NCBI RefSeq assembly: GCF_964355755.1
Contig: NC_092673.1
Span: forward strand, 21,395,001 to 21,459,000
Reading direction: 5' to 3'
Length of the DNA: 64,000 nucleotides
Source of the DNA: Antedon mediterranea
Lineage: Eukaryota; Echinodermata; Crinoidea; Comatulida; Antedonidae
Shown: positions 49,501 to 57,409 of the stretch, one piece after another
How positions within the stretch are numbered: position 1 is the first letter of the stretch
How the letters are laid out: each line of letters begins with the position of its first letter
Translations under genes and position numbers: made by a program
Notes under the pieces: generated by a model
Told to the model about the DNA's origin: nothing
What the model saw: only the letters and a program-made list of their open reading frames with translations
The model's database searches: none

Positions 49501-51081
49501 ATTGTATTGACTGAAGTAAGTACCCCCAATGTCAATAGGACAGACAAACCTGTAGATGGAATTGTATTGACTGAAGTAAGTACCCCCAATGTCAATAGGA
49601 TAGACAAACCTGTAGATGGAATTGTATTGACTGAAGTAAGTACCCCCAATGTCAATAGGACAGACAAACCTGTAGATGGAATTGTATAGACTGATGTAAG
49701 TACCCCCAATGTCAATAGGACAGACAAACCTGTAGATGGAATTGTATTGACGGATGTAAGTACCCCCAATGTCAATAGGACAGACAAACCTGTAGATGGA
49801 ATTGTATTGACTGATGTAAGTACCCCCAATGTCAATAGGATAGACAAACCTGTAGATGGAATTGTATTGACTGATGTAAGTACCCCCAATGTCAATAGGA
49901 CAGACAAACCTGTAGATGGAATTGTATTGACTGATGTAAGTACCCCCAATGTCAATAGGATAGACAAACCTGTAGATGGAATTGTATTGACTGAAGTAAG
50001 TACCCCCAATGTCAATAGGACAGACAAACCTGTAGATGGAATTGTATTGACTGAAGTAAGTACCCCCAATGTCAATAGGATAGACAAACCTGTATTTGGA
50101 ATTGTATTGAATGAAGTAAGTACCCCCAATGTCAATAGGATAGACAAACCTGTAGATGGAATTGTATTGACTGAAGTAAGTACCCCCAATGTCAATAGGA
50201 CAGACAAACCTGTAGATGGAATTGTTTTGACTGAAGTAAGTACCCCCAATGTCAATAGGATAGACAAACCTGTAGATGGAATTGTATTGACTGAAGTAAG
50301 TACCCCCAATGTCAATAGGACAGAAAAACCTGTAGATGGAATTGTATTGACTGATGTAAGTACCCCCAATGTCAATAGGATAGACAAACCTGTAGATGGA
50401 ATTGTTTTGACTGAAGTAAGTACCCCCAATGTCAATAGGACAGACAAACCTGTAGATGGAATTGTATTGACTGAAGTAAGTACCCCCAATGTCAATAGGA
50501 CAGACAAACCTGTAGATGGAATTGTATTGACTGATGTAAGTACCCCCAATGTCAATAGGACAGACAAACCTGTAGATGGAATTGTATTGACTGAAGTAAG
50601 TACCCCCAATGTCAATAGGATAGACAAACCTGTAGATGGAATTGTATTGACTGATGTAAGTATCCCCAATGTCAATAGGACAGACAAACCTGTAGATGGA
50701 ATTGTATTGACTACCCCCAATGTCAATAGGATAGATTGAACTCTTTTTTTTAAAGTCTAAAACCTATATCATCAGCTCAGCTTAATTATATATACAGTAT
50801 TAAGAAATTACACACTTTCCTGGAAATCTTGACTTTTTACATGATTTTTTTCTTTTATTGCATTGTTGTGTCATGGTGCCTTGAGCATCTCATGTTTGAT
50901 GTAAAGCGACGCAATATAATATTTTCTTAGATGATTAGTACTGTACTCAATTAAATCATGTTTTTATCTTTCACAGCCTGTTGTAGTAACAGATGTCACA
51001 TACTTTAAAAGTGGTTTATCACTGTTTCCACGACCCGCCTCTTATATTGATAGTTTAGCACCAGCCAAGTCAAAACTTTAG
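34460..51081 (+). CDS. IDE: Insulin-degrading enzyme (insulysin, M16A zinc peptidase), 24 coding exons
   Basis: Cleaves insulin, amyloid-beta and other small peptides inside a two-half chamber; found in cytosol, mitochondria and peroxisomes. Exons: 34460-34563, 35856-36040, 36177-36253, 36350-36376, 37244-37347, 37660-37829, 38070-38192, 38399-38511, 38972-39061, 39228-39393, 39724-39896, 40681-40784, 40904-41006, 41436-41641, 41851-41995, 42943-43053, 43520-43640, 43742-43833, 44731-44842, 45717-45884, 46349-46473, 46785-46932, 47162-47355, 50977-51081. All phases agree; 3066 nt, 1021 aa (human 1019). Zinc site HFLEH is residues 110-114, and the third ligand Glu lies in NAVDQEN near 191. [13 protein letters not shown], the hinge SKSFEGKT and the substrate-binding [14 protein letters not shown] are conserved. 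The tail ends in SKL, a peroxisomal signal. Leu replaces human Cys110 in the zinc motif. The donor at 47356 is the first of 56 tandem copies, so longer isoforms are possible. Confidence 0.96.
34800..35245. mobile_element. Dispersed tRNA-like repeat H, copy 2
   Basis: Contains CCTCCGCCTACTGTAAAATT, TGTGGTGTATGGTTATG and GGTTCAAGTCCCACTGAGGG in the same order as 31770-32240. It ends at ACCTCCTTGGCGGAGGTA. It sits in IDE intron 1. A 68-codon ORF inside is not called. Confidence 0.6.
35480..35760 (+). mobile_element. 3' end of a non-LTR retrotransposon (LINE), remnant
   Basis: In the frame ending with TAA at 35683-35685, a short stretch reads [16 protein letters not shown] followed by [17 protein letters not shown]. 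The LWNSLP...FK..LK.HLF arrangement is typical of the C-terminal end of ORF2 in CR1/L2/Jockey-type LINEs. A TTATTATTATTATTATATTA microsatellite follows about 55 bp later, as in the short tandem tails of such elements. Strongly 5'-truncated; no reverse transcriptase core is present. Confidence 0.7.
36177..36253 (+). CDS. IDE: IDE exon 3, zinc-binding motif
   Basis: Encodes [20 protein letters not shown] and LGTEK. The inverted zinc motif HxxEH is HFLEH at 36215-36229. The two histidines bind zinc and the glutamate activates water, as known for M16 peptidases. The acceptor follows a strong T-rich tract. The next exon (36350-36376) is only 27 nt (YPSENAYMQ). Confidence 0.95.
36610..37015. mobile_element. 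Inverted-repeat element in IDE intron 4
   Basis: ATAGAGTATCACTG...GGGCGCTGCATGGTTGCTAGC on the left is mirrored by GCTAGCAACCACGCAGCGCC...GATACTCTATAC on the right. Arms of about 90 bp enclose about 200 bp of AT-rich DNA. Non-coding; the 72-codon minus-strand ORF across the right arm is not a gene. Confidence 0.7.
38767..38847. repeat. Near-perfect hairpin in IDE intron 8
   Basis: Two 34-nt arms (38767-38800 and 38814-38847) are complementary with one mismatch and a 13-nt loop. The left arm begins TAATGGTACAAATAATGGCA. The flanks show weaker continued pairing. It could be a fold-back transposon or a structured RNA; no family match is visible in the window. Confidence 0.85.
39524..39665 (+). 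mobile_element. tRNA-derived SINE, family E
   Basis: The head is AGCTGTAGCTTGGTGGTTAA (box A) and AGGTCCAGGTTTAATCCTGA (box B). The body has GAGACTTAGTTTATAAGCAC and AGTTTATCCGTCCTTTAAT. It inserts in the intron between IDE exons 10 and 11. Confidence 0.75.
39903..40046. mobile_element. MITE family A abutting the IDE exon 11 donor
   Basis: Exon 11 ends at 39896 and its donor reads GTGAGTC. The MITE begins at CTTAAGCTCTGTCTACACTA from 39903, so its terminal repeat starts at about intron position +7. The right end is GATAGTGTAGACAGAACTTTA. This is a complete copy. Confidence 0.85.
40250..40655. repeat. ACATGACATGGTA minisatellite in IDE intron 11
   Basis: About 400 bp are built from ATGACATGACATGGTA-type words with GTACCGTATGTC and GTACAGTATGTC variants. 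A block of about 67 bp (GGTACCGTATGTCATGACATAG...) is repeated at 40391, 40458 and 40519. The CATG/ATGTCATG words make it locally self-complementary. It ends about 25 nt before the exon 12 acceptor region. Confidence 0.85.
42115..42250. mobile_element. Fold-back MITE in IDE intron 15
   Basis: AGGAATATTTGGTAATACAACATC and GATGCTGTATTACCAAATATTCCT are inverted copies, with inner CACATGTG words also mirrored. About 135 bp with no ORF. Confidence 0.75.
42480..42832. mobile_element. MITE family C, longest regular copy
   Basis: Starts TTAAAGATGTATTGTCCCCCC and ends TGGGAACAATACATCTTTAA. Inner inverted pieces include ATGCCATTTTAAT and AAAATGGCATATT. It lies in IDE intron 15. Confidence 0.85.
44349..44651 (+). 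mobile_element. tRNA-Ser/Leu-headed SINE, family D, copy 2
   Basis: GTGAGTGGCCAAGCGGTTTAGAC (box A) and CAAGGGTTCATGGCTCAC (box B) start the element. The body matches the reverse of 33476-33768 (TCTTCTCGGATAAGGACTAT, GTGCACTTTAAAGAACCTAG). It ends ATTAATAAAATAAATT. It is in the intron before IDE exon 19. Confidence 0.8.
46191..46275. mobile_element. MITE family B, half copy
   Basis: ACGTTGCGTCATGATTGGTC leads into GCGGTTACGTCCTTGTGTTGC and CCTAGTGTGAACCAACCTTAA. Only the right arm of the family is present. Confidence 0.6.
46935..47141 (+). mobile_element. SINE family E with A-tail, next to IDE exon 23
   Basis: Box-B-like GGTCCATGGTTCAATCCTGA and body GAGACTTCGTTTATAAACAC end in a run of 18 A. 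The head is truncated. The A-run stops 20 bp before the exon 23 acceptor at 47160-47161, so the polypyrimidine tract is squeezed to ACTTTTGATGTTTATTTTCAG. The element begins 3 nt after the exon 22 end. Confidence 0.7.
47162..47355 (+). CDS. IDE: IDE exon 23, its end lies in the 60-bp array
   Basis: Encodes residues 923-987 ([20 protein letters not shown] ... [10 protein letters not shown]), the end of the M16 C-terminal domain, then a variable linker [18 protein letters not shown]. The first donor is at 47356 (GAA|GTAAGT, phase 0). If it is used, IDE is 1021 aa, matching the family. The same frame stays open past the donor through 26 units to a TAG at 48907-48909, so the exon could end at any of 26 donors and still keep the last exon in frame. 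Confidence 0.85.
47319..50737 (+). repeat. 60-bp splice-donor minisatellite, about 57 units, in IDE
   Basis: Each unit is about 36 nt of exon end (ACAGACAAACCTGTAGATGG, AATTGTATTGACTGAA) plus 24 nt of intron start (GTAAGTACCCCCAATGTCAATAGG). The period is exactly 60 with no indel until the last unit, which lacks the nine bases GAAGTAAGT. Fifty-six units keep GTAAGT. Variants are limited to a few sites: ACA/ATA, GAA/GAT, CCC/CAC, GTA/GTT, and two units with TTG changed to TAG (48907, 49687). In frame the unit is 20 residues, [10 protein letters not shown] then [11 protein letters not shown] 780-bp block (13 units from 48901) is partly repeated from 49681. Antisense is also open for 1152 codons, a by-product of the period. 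Confidence 0.98.
50977..51081 (+). CDS. IDE: IDE last coding exon, with peroxisomal SKL end
   Basis: The acceptor is TTTTTATCTTTCACAG, phase 0. Thirty-four residues, [20 protein letters not shown] ... LAPAKSKL, then TAG. The F/L-K-x-G-L-x-LFP motif aligns with FKRGLPLFP of human IDE. The terminal SKL is a canonical type 1 peroxisome signal (human IDE ends AKL). A possible polyadenylation signal AATAAA is at 51207-51212. Confidence 0.93.
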   Translation, partial: PVVVTDVTYFKSGLSLFPRPASYIDSLAPAKSKL

Positions 51082-53262
51082 ACCATTGAGATAAACAGCT
51101 TAAATCGATCTGTCACACAGGGCTACCAAGAACAAATATTGTTGGTAAATTACAAGTGAGAGTCTTGTACACTTTGCATAAAATATATTTTGCAATTGGT
51201 CTCTCGAATAAAATATATTTTACGATTGATATGAACCAAGCAGTTTGCATTATAAAAATCCTTATTCTGTTGAGGTGGAAAACTTTGGAAGCACATTGAC
51301 TGCATAATTTTCTAGCGCATTGTTTTTAAGAAAAGGTCACCGCTAAAAAAAAAAAAACTTTTCTTTAATTTTCAACAAAATCAAAGAAAAAAAATGAAAG
51401 GCTGTCACAGATTTATTATCTTTTTAATTTCTCAAACATGACAATTACAAGCTTCTTAAACATAAAAAATATTTCCCTTTAGAGATATAAACAACAGAGT
51501 CTATACTTACCTTTTAAATTACTTTAAATACAATCTTTAATACAACACTAATAAAGAGAATGCTATAGCAATTATTGGATGTTAAAGAAACCCACAGTTA
51601 TTATAAAATTGTAGTCACAAAACCAACATTAATCAACAGTAAGCTTTTTAAATCAAGAAGGGTAGTACACTTATTATATAAATATTATAAAGTAATACAT
51701 TGACATCTGAATAATGACCTTCAGGTTCAGTTGGCGGGGTGCGATTTTTATTTTCGTACATATATTGGGAAACATCACAAAATAAACATGAATATTCATT
51801 AGTCATATCCATAAGGTGTGACGTAAGAATAGATCTAACAACAATCCACTAATGCAAACGCTTTCTGTCGAGCATCTGTGTAGTCAAATGGATTAGACTA
51901 TGGACTTCACATGTCGATGTATCTGGTTCGAATCCCATGAGCAACATCTTTTTACTTTATAGTGAGATTATTTACAGGGTTAGATTTAGTTATATTTAGG
52001 AAGTAGTTCGGCTATCTTTCACATAAGAGGTCCCTTAAACTTATGTACGAAAAGAAAAATCGCTGGGTGGGTTACCCTATTTAAATAAAGTTGAAATAAA
52101 TAAATTATATATAGTTGGATAGTCAGTGGTAGATAACAATTTTAAAACATTTTTAAACCTAGGATTTAATAATTTCACCAAGTTTATATAAATTAAATGT
52201 GAATGTCAATAAAGTGGTATAAATTATGAAATGTGTATTTTCAATTTTTACTTCTAACAACCGAACAGTATAAATATAGTAGGCAACCTATCTTTAAAAA
52301 AAGCTACAAAATTCTATAACCATAACATTTATTTGCAAACTATAAATCATTGAAAAAAAAAATACCCAAAAATCCAATAAACTCTAAATAGATAGATGTT
52401 GTTAACAGAAAGATTTTGCAATGTATTCATTTGTTATGGTAGCAAGACGATTCGGCACACTTACATTTATCAGCTTTGATATGCATTTTATAAGCATAAA
52501 ATAAGCATTTTTACCCAAACTTTATTTTCAGTAAAACTATGGGATAGGGCCTAGTACTACAGATGCAATAAAGCAAACATTTTGAAAACATTGTCGAAAA
52601 TGATCATTTTCGAAGTAATAAATTGAATATAAAATTACGTAAAAAAAACCAATTTCAGTAATTTATTTTATATATTATATCAACATTGTCAATATCAAAT
52701 AAAATACGGATTGTTAAACACCTTTAAAAACGTGATAAATACCAACAAAAATGAATATGAATTTGGTCTAAAGTGAGACCAAAAGTGGGCCGAATCGTCC
52801 TGGATTCTTTGCTATATATTGGACTTCTCTACTAGTTTAAAATACCACTCATCATTTTAAGGGTCATTCAAATATCAAATTCTTTATACCAAGGTAACAT
52901 TTTTATTTTGGTTTATAACTCTGGTAGGTTAGCCTAGCAAGATGTGACCAAGATGCATGGTCAGAACAATGTATTCCTTTTCCCAAATTTCATTCAAACA
53001 AGGACTTATACTATACATATACTGTATGTATTTACATATTTCTTTGATTGTATATACCGGACCTATTACTATGTACTGTATCATTCTCATCCAAACATGT
53101 TATCTATATCCCAGCTAAAAACGAATCATTCTTTTATTTCCCTACAACATAAGCACATACTAAACATTATAATTTCATGTGTTCTTCCTCACTATGCTTG
53201 TATATATGGTGTATCCAACATAAGCAAATACTAAACAGTATAACTTCATGTCTTCTTTCTCA
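51082..53262. other. Convergent IDE/MARCHF5 3' region
   Basis: The 3' UTRs of IDE (plus) and MARCHF5 (minus) share this 2.2 kb. It contains a SINE (51765-52075) and otherwise AT-rich sequence with no coding exon. A candidate minus-strand AATAAA for MARCHF5 is at 53138-53133. Confidence 0.6.
51765..52075 (+). mobile_element. tRNA-headed SINE, family F, copy 2
   Basis: Contains GTGTAGTCAAATGGATTAGA (box A-like) and ATCTGGTTCGAATCCCATGA (box B). The surrounding words AAACGCTTTCTGTCGAG, GTGACGTAAGAAT and TTCGGCTATCTTTCACATAA match 4852-5165 in reverse. The tRNA-like part does not close an acceptor stem, so it is not called a tRNA gene. Confidence 0.65.
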
Positions 53263-53290
53263 CTATTCTTCTGCATTGGGTGTTTCCAAT
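53159..53290. repeat. 71-bp tandem duplication across the MARCHF5 stop
   Basis: AACATAAGCA(C/A)ATACTAAACA occurs at about 53147 and 53218, and the match continues through CTTTCTCACTAT to GG(T/G)GT(A/T)TCCAA. The right copy contains the end of the MARCHF5 coding region and its stop (53265-53263); the left copy is a diverged duplicate in the 3' UTR. Confidence 0.7.
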
Positions 53291-55487
53291 GGTTTTTCTA
53301 CCGGTACACTAGCATCACCATCAAAATCCTTTATCTCGCGATGTGCCTGTCTCAAATATTGTTGTTGTTTATAGAATAGTTTCAAAGCTCCTTTAATAGT
53401 CACAAATGCAATACCACCCTAAAAAATAAAACAAGTTTTAGTAAATTTGCTAATGCAATATAGTACTATATATCACCAGATCAAATACATAAGTAAATTG
53501 TGGTAGGTCATGACCTTTCTGTACATTTACAGTCAACATACTGTATAAAAGAAAACCAACTTACCAAAATAGTTCTTTGTAAATTTGACTTTAATGAGCC
53601 AAAGAGAAGTTTTCCGGTGACTGTTGAAACAGTCGGGAAAATGAGGGCGCCACAAAGAACTCTCGTTGCTGACAGTGGATCAGACATTGGTTGTGTATCT
53701 GCTGGTATCCTAGGCAACATGTCGGACATTTGATTCCATCCGCAAACATATTTCCAGATTGGGAGTTTAGGTGAATATTTGCGCCAAAGTTTCAAGACAT
53801 AATCTTCCCATCTGAGCATTTTACTGAGTATCAGCATAACAGGGATTGTTGGGAGTCCAATAAGTAGGAATAAGGGGTCAGCTCGTTCCATCACATCAAG
53901 CCCTTCCTTGTGCCCCAAAACCTGCATTATTGTCACTGCACCATATGTTACAGCAGACCAGTACACTGAGCCAACTACCACACCCGCAGCAGCAAACGGA
54001 CATACTTTGTAAATCAGTTTATCAACAAGATCTAAAAAGCTAACAAAGGAACCTGTGAAATAAATAAAATACAAATTATGACATCAAATCCAGGCATTTT
54101 CTTTTGGAAATTGTAGGTGTGCTACAAATTGCACTCCTCAACACATTCAGGGGTGCTGTAGGTGTGCCGTTTGTATTTTGGTGTGTTCAAGTTTTTTAAG
54201 TGTGTTGTAAATTGCACTCCTCAAGGGCAGTTTAGGTGTGTGTTAAGTCACACTCGCTCGCCTAAAAAATAAGGCATTCGAATAATTTTGAATTTTGGCA
54301 GTAAGGTGTTTACAGTTAGGGGAAAAATGACTATAGTCATGTTAGAAAGTGTAGTTAAGAGTTGTTAAGCAACATAACTTTACCACATAAAACTCCTAGA
54401 AAGAAAAAGCCTTTTACCATTTTCACGACTGTTTAGGGCAGTCAATGATTATTGGTGAATTATCGGTCAGGGTACAAAAATAAAGAATGACCCGCCTGTA
54501 ATGTTATACCAATAAGATAAGATGCGGTTAAAACATATAAGAGGTTTTTCAAGTTCAGTTATTCATGTGTCAGACATTGTTATATTTTTACCTATTCCTG
54601 GATATACAATGATGTATTCTGTACTACATTGTGGGCAAGAAACCTTTGCTGTGCTGTTTCCTTTCTGTTTCTCATCAATCCATCGCTGTAAACAAACTTG
54701 ATGAACCCATTTGGTTGTTCCTTTACATCTACAAGGTCTTGTCCATTTTGCTGTCATATCATCTTCATCGGTGGCAAAACACACCCAACAACTTCTCCTA
54801 TAATCATAATTATGCAATGTATATTAATTATCAACCGAAACTCCATGTTTGAGTATTTGAAAGATGTATTGTCTACCAAAAACATAAAAAATAGAAAAAT
54901 TAATAAAGTAAGATTTTTGCAATTTTAATCAAGTTTGTTTGTTTGTTTGTTTTTTTATTTCCATTCACAACAAAATAAAACCATTAACATACATAAATAT
55001 TCATTACAAAAATGAAAGAATGGAAAGGGGGAATCTCTGAAGCACAGCAGCTTATAAGTAGAAACCCCCTGTTACAAAACAGTTTATAAATAGTAATATG
55101 AAATAAAGTTATTCACTTCTGTAGAAAAAATCCACAAAAATAATGATTTCACATTAAAAAAACGGTTAATTTTAACCAAAAATCATTGTCTGACAGACAA
55201 TTTAGGTATTTTTTACTTTAAATTACATTTTTATCAGGAGAATAATTTTTTTTTTTCGTCCAGTTTTTGGTCAAAGATAACCATTATGTGACATTAAAAT
55301 GGCATATTAAAAAATTATTTTTTTAGGGGGACAATATCTTTGATACTGTGCGTTTAAATGTGTGTACAGTAGATTAAAAGGAGTCTGAATAGTACATGTG
55401 ATCTTACCTATCATCCCTGCTCAATCTCTTAGCAACAGGTGAATGACTTACTTCTCCCGTACTTGTTGCAATAGGAGCATTTTCCAT
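53263..55487 (-). CDS. MARCHF5: MARCHF5, mitochondrial RING-CH E3 ubiquitin ligase
   Basis: E3 ligase of the mitochondrial outer membrane that in vertebrates controls fission factors (DRP1, MiD49) and MCL1 turnover. Exons: 55487-55408, 54797-54592, 54052-53565, 53418-53263; 930 nt including stop, 309 aa (human 278). The RING-CH finger is complete: C30, C33, C49, C51, H59, C62, C81 and C84 (CWVCFATDEDD, RPCRCKGTTKWVHQVCLQRW, CPQC). Four hydrophobic segments follow, starting FAAAGVVVGSVYWSAVTYGA and LFLLIGLPTIPVMLILSKM. The motifs GHKEGLDVMERADPL and RTIL|GGIAFVTIKG are strongly conserved. The N-terminal 27 residues are unlike human. The start is the first ATG after an in-frame TGA about 36 nt upstream. 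It is convergent with IDE and divergent from BTRC. Confidence 0.97.
54110..54262. repeat. GTAGGTGTGC internal repeat in MARCHF5 intron 2
   Basis: ATTGCACTCCTCAA occurs twice (54127 and 54209), and TGTAGGTGTGC-type words also recur, giving an imperfect repeat of about 80 bp. Non-coding. Confidence 0.5.
54858..55343. mobile_element. MITE family C, enlarged copy in MARCHF5 intron 1
   Basis: Left end TGAAAGATGTATTGTC, right end AGGGGGACAATATCTTTGA. Inner CACTTCTGTAGAAAAAATCC and CAGTTTTTGGTCAAAG match other copies. It is about 130 bp longer than the copy at 42480. The extra segment, about 54930-55085, starts with a GTTT run and contains AGCACAGCAGCTTATAAG, so a nested insertion is likely. Confidence 0.65.
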
Positions 55488-57409
55488 TTCAAAATCCTCT
55501 GATCCCCTGTTTCCAACTTGTCACTACAAACAAGGAAGTCCAAATAAGTGAATGCATTTTTAAAATAATATCATCAATCAGGCCTAGAAAGTGTAACTAT
55601 TAGTATTATTAATAATATGCAAGCCATGATTACTTTTATATTTCTATAAATAATTAATTAGGCCTAGGCTTGAACCGAATAAGGTTCAGTTGGTAAGTAT
55701 GACTAGCTAGGCTACTCTATCTAAGCCTAGGCCTAGGTCCTCTAGCTTACGTAGCCAAAGCCTCTTTTTGATGCCTACCTAGGCCTAGCCGTATGAAGAG
55801 AGAAGAGGCTTGGCCTAGAAATGAATAAAGGCCTATATGCAACACTTCTAGAAGCTTAAATACAACGGACCTAGGCAACTATTAACTAATATTATTAATA
55901 TATTAGTAAAAATACAAATGAAATCTGCTTACTACTTAAAATTAAAGGAGTTTTTTGGTAAACCGCAGCTCTTTACTACAACTTCAGCAGTTGATTCTTG
56001 ACCCTACTTTTTTACGTCTTCTGATCACATGCTGCCTACGTCATTATAAATACGATTTTAAAATTTCAATACTAATTAGTATTCCCCTTCAAAAAAAACT
56101 TTAAATCAGCACGAAACACATAAAAACGAGTCTAGTCAAGAATAATTTTTTTTTAAATACAACAAGAAAATGATTAAAAATATAAAACAATTTTAAGTAT
56201 TACAGTCAATAATCGAAAAGCAAATTGTTTTTCAAACTAAAATTATTACTGTAGTGTAGGTATTTTGTTTGTTCGTATGTTGATGGTCTAAATGATTTTA
56301 TTTATTTATTATTATTATTTGTGTATTTTTTTTATTATTTTTCTTTTCTTTTTTGACAAAAATTACCAAGCATGGAGGTATTATACCTCCACATATACCA
56401 AGTAACTTGAACTTCTTCTAGATTTAATTTCATCTGTTGCATCGATTTTAACATTTTAAAATAGGTACAGCTGATCGCAAAGCGGAGAAAACGTTTTATG
56501 GCAGATTTCTAATTGTCTCATGACATAAAAAAGCAAGCAAACATATATCGGAATTTGTATTTATAATAAGATTATATATTTTATTTTATTTTAATTTTTT
56601 CATCAAAAACCAACAGCAACGACAGTTGCCACTTAAAGGTGGTATGAAAATACAGAAAACCGATACAATAAATACTCAAAATCAAATAAGTTAAAACTGC
56701 CTCAATATAAGTTTATTTTTACGACATGTTTCTGGCATAGCCCATCATCAGGGGAAGAGAATTGTAACAAAGGATAACATGTCGTAAAAATAAACTAATA
56801 TTGAGGCAGTTTTACCTCATTTGATTTTGATTTTTTTCTATATCCTGCCTATGCAGCTCTTTGATTTATACAATAAATACTCTATGTATGAAGCAAACTT
56901 AACACACATATGTTAAAATAGTAAATAAGATTATTGCTTAGTAAAAAATTGTTTGATGAATTGTATGATGATTCGAGAAGGAAAATATCCAAATTTCAAT
57001 CTATACTGTATATGATATCCAAAAGCACATCCTACAATACAACGTAGCATTCTTTTTCGATTTTCCGGGGGTGGTTTTATTAAAATACTAGCTTTTTTGT
57101 ATTGTTAAAAAATTGGGTGGTGGGAGATCCGGTCGAAAGAATTGAAAGAGTCATAACTTAATTGGTGGCGCACTTCATTTAGTCACGGCAAAAAACCAAC
57201 AGCAGCAATCAATTTACTTTGTCATCTTTTTGCCGACATTTCTGTGTGTGAATGTCTCGACGAAGAAGTGTTTACCCCTAAATAGAAGCCGTAGATCTAG
57301 AGGAAATACCAGTTTATTATTCTCGATAAAAGTGTCATCCAAAACGTATACTTATCTAGGAGTGTAACAATTTGAATTTATAGACTATTGTACAATATTT
57401 TATATTAAA
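55488..57409. promoter_or_regulatory. Divergent MARCHF5/BTRC promoter region
   Basis: The two start codons are 1.9 kb apart, head to head. MARCHF5 5' UTR sequence must lie just right of 55487; a TGA directly upstream shows that no longer protein is read. The segment 55640-55860 is rich in TAGGCCTAGG words. A hairpin element occupies 56679-56830. BTRC transcription probably begins between about 57150 and 57400. No specific factor sites can be assigned. Confidence 0.5.
56679..56830. mobile_element. Hairpin element with about 50-bp arms
   Basis: Left arm AAATCAAATAAGTTAAAACT...TTTATTTTTACGACATGTT, right arm AACATGTCGTAAAAATAAAC...AGTTTTACCTCATTTGATTTT. The loop (about 45 nt) contains TCTGGCATAGCCCATCATCA. 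A fragment of one arm (CAAGTTAAAACTGCCTCAAT) also occurs at about 41317 in IDE intron 13, so it is dispersed. Confidence 0.8.

Noticed and set aside
47356-50700. Array units acting as small 36-nt exons with their own acceptors (TCAATAG or GGACAG)
   Set aside because: Both AG sites are in phase 2 or 1 while the donors are phase 0, and the implied intron within one unit would be about 24 nt. There is no usable pyrimidine tract.
47268-50726. 1152-codon antisense ORF and 394-codon minus-strand ORF over the IDE array
   Set aside because: They are by-products of a 60-bp period that is a multiple of three and lacks stops in these frames. There is no conserved domain, and the plus strand carries the IDE reading frame.
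47319-50737. CRISPR-like array
   Set aside because: The repeats are head-to-tail with no unique spacers and lie inside an animal gene.
51885-51950. tRNA gene
   Set aside because: Box A and box B are present but no acceptor stem closes, and a second copy of the same unit with extra flanks exists at 4852-5165, so it is a SINE head.
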